A model generated the notes under the pieces. It ran no database searches and was not told the DNA's origin. It saw nothing but the letters and a program-made list of their open reading frames with translations. The position numbers and the translations under genes were made by a program. Positions 63,618-64,000 of a DNA stretch of 64,000 bases are shown here, piece by piece (position 1 is the stretch's first letter; every line of letters starts with the position of its first letter). Origin of the DNA: Methanoflorens sp963701995 (lineage in GTDB: Archaea > Halobacteriota > Bog-38 > Methanoflorentales > Methanoflorentaceae); contig OY969693.1 in NCBI GenBank assembly GCA_963701995.1, positions 310,001 to 374,000 of the forward strand. Direction: 5' to 3'.

Positions 63618-64000
63618 TCACACCGGTCTTCTCTGCCTACCGGTATGCGTCCACGATGGCGTGGCGGACTGACACGTAGGATTTTCATCAAGCACCCAGC
63701 GGTAATACGCAGTTACTTCATCTGCAACGCGCTTCCAATCAAAGGATTCGTCAACAGTGCGTCGAGCATTGCGTCCAAGATTCGTTCTTAATGTTTCATC
63801 GCGTATAAGTGCTATCACTGCCCTTTCTATGTCGACAACGCTCCCGCTTCGTATGAGTAGCCCGTTGTGCAAATGCTCAATTTGTTCTGGAATGCCGCCG
63901 ACGTTTGATGCGACGACCGCACATCCTGCGGCCATTGCTTCCAGTATGGTCAGGGGGAAGTTCTCGAAGAAAGATGGCAAGACGAAGACGTCAGATAACC
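63618..64000 (-). CDS. Glycosyltransferase family 4, C-terminal part (runs off right edge)
   Basis: The frame is open to the window end. It shows SDVFVLPSFFENFPLTILEAMAAGCAVVAS, the E-rich donor loop of GT4 enzymes, and GGIPEQIEHLHNGLLI, followed by a helical end and a polar tail. The N-terminal domain lies outside the window. Confidence 0.85.
   Translation of the reverse strand, partial: LSDVFVLPSFFENFPLTILEAMAAGCAVVASNVGGIPEQIEHLHNGLLIRSGSVVDIERAVIALIRDETLRTNLGRNARRTVDESFDWKRVADEVTAYYRWVLDENPTCQSATPSWTHTGRQRRPV

Overview
The window is archaeal, most likely from a methanogen- or ANME-related euryarchaeote. The signs are TATA-box promoters close to starts, an NrpR-type operator (GGAA-N6-TTCC) in front of an ammonium transporter, a ThiN-type thiamine phosphate synthase, a SepCysS relic, an archaeal threonyl-tRNA synthetase editing domain, DUF2769 and DUF2284 proteins, and a MoxR/DUF58/DUF4350/DUF4129 operon. 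I cannot name a genus. Several genes carry single-base frameshifts, so either the consensus has indel errors or gene decay is under way; each case is flagged.

Region 1 (0-12 kb): the end of a membrane protein, a NifS cysteine desulfurase, a GT2-GtrA glycosyltransferase, a LarE-type sulfur transferase, a radical SAM enzyme, a DUF2284 metal-binding protein, an overlapping ThiN / AIR-synthase-like pair, and amtB-glnK (glnK is frameshifted).

Region 2 (12-25 kb) is rich in sulfur, cysteine and Fe-S genes: tRNA-Cys, FdhD, a metY-metX-metW operon divergent from a Cys-containing HTH regulator and nadA, a second such regulator behind an internally deleted SepCysS gene, a stand-alone ThrRS editing domain, IscU, two tandemly duplicated thioredoxin-fold lipoproteins, MarC and three tandem Cys-rich DUF2769 proteins. 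NifS, LarE, IscU and FdhD together can supply sulfur for Fe-S clusters and formate dehydrogenase. The met operon makes homocysteine.

Region 3 (25-37 kb): dTDP-sugar genes, a GerW/YtfJ-like protein, anaerobic ribonucleotide reductase NrdD with a glutaredoxin-like partner, secreted proteins of unknown role and a DUF4012 protein.

Region 4 (37-44 kb): a tight six-gene minus-strand operon encoding a membrane-associated MoxR/DUF58 system.

Region 5 (45-64 kb): a surface polysaccharide or glycosylation island. It has UDP-glucose dehydrogenase, GalU, several GT4 glycosyltransferases, a Wzx-like flippase, large membrane proteins and a B12-binding radical SAM enzyme. It also has relics: a truncated epimerase, a frameshifted glycosyltransferase, and a flippase fragment in a 1.3-kb gene-free stretch. 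Short arrays of 11-bp repeats (consensus KACCAAAAGTK) occur at 34.6, 45.5 and 49.2 kb, and at 49.2 kb the array lies at a gene-truncating breakpoint. Nothing here forms a complete new defence or mobile system. The most unusual items are the mini-SepCysS gene, the repeat arrays, and three +1 frameshifts that all fall just after a GTAC.
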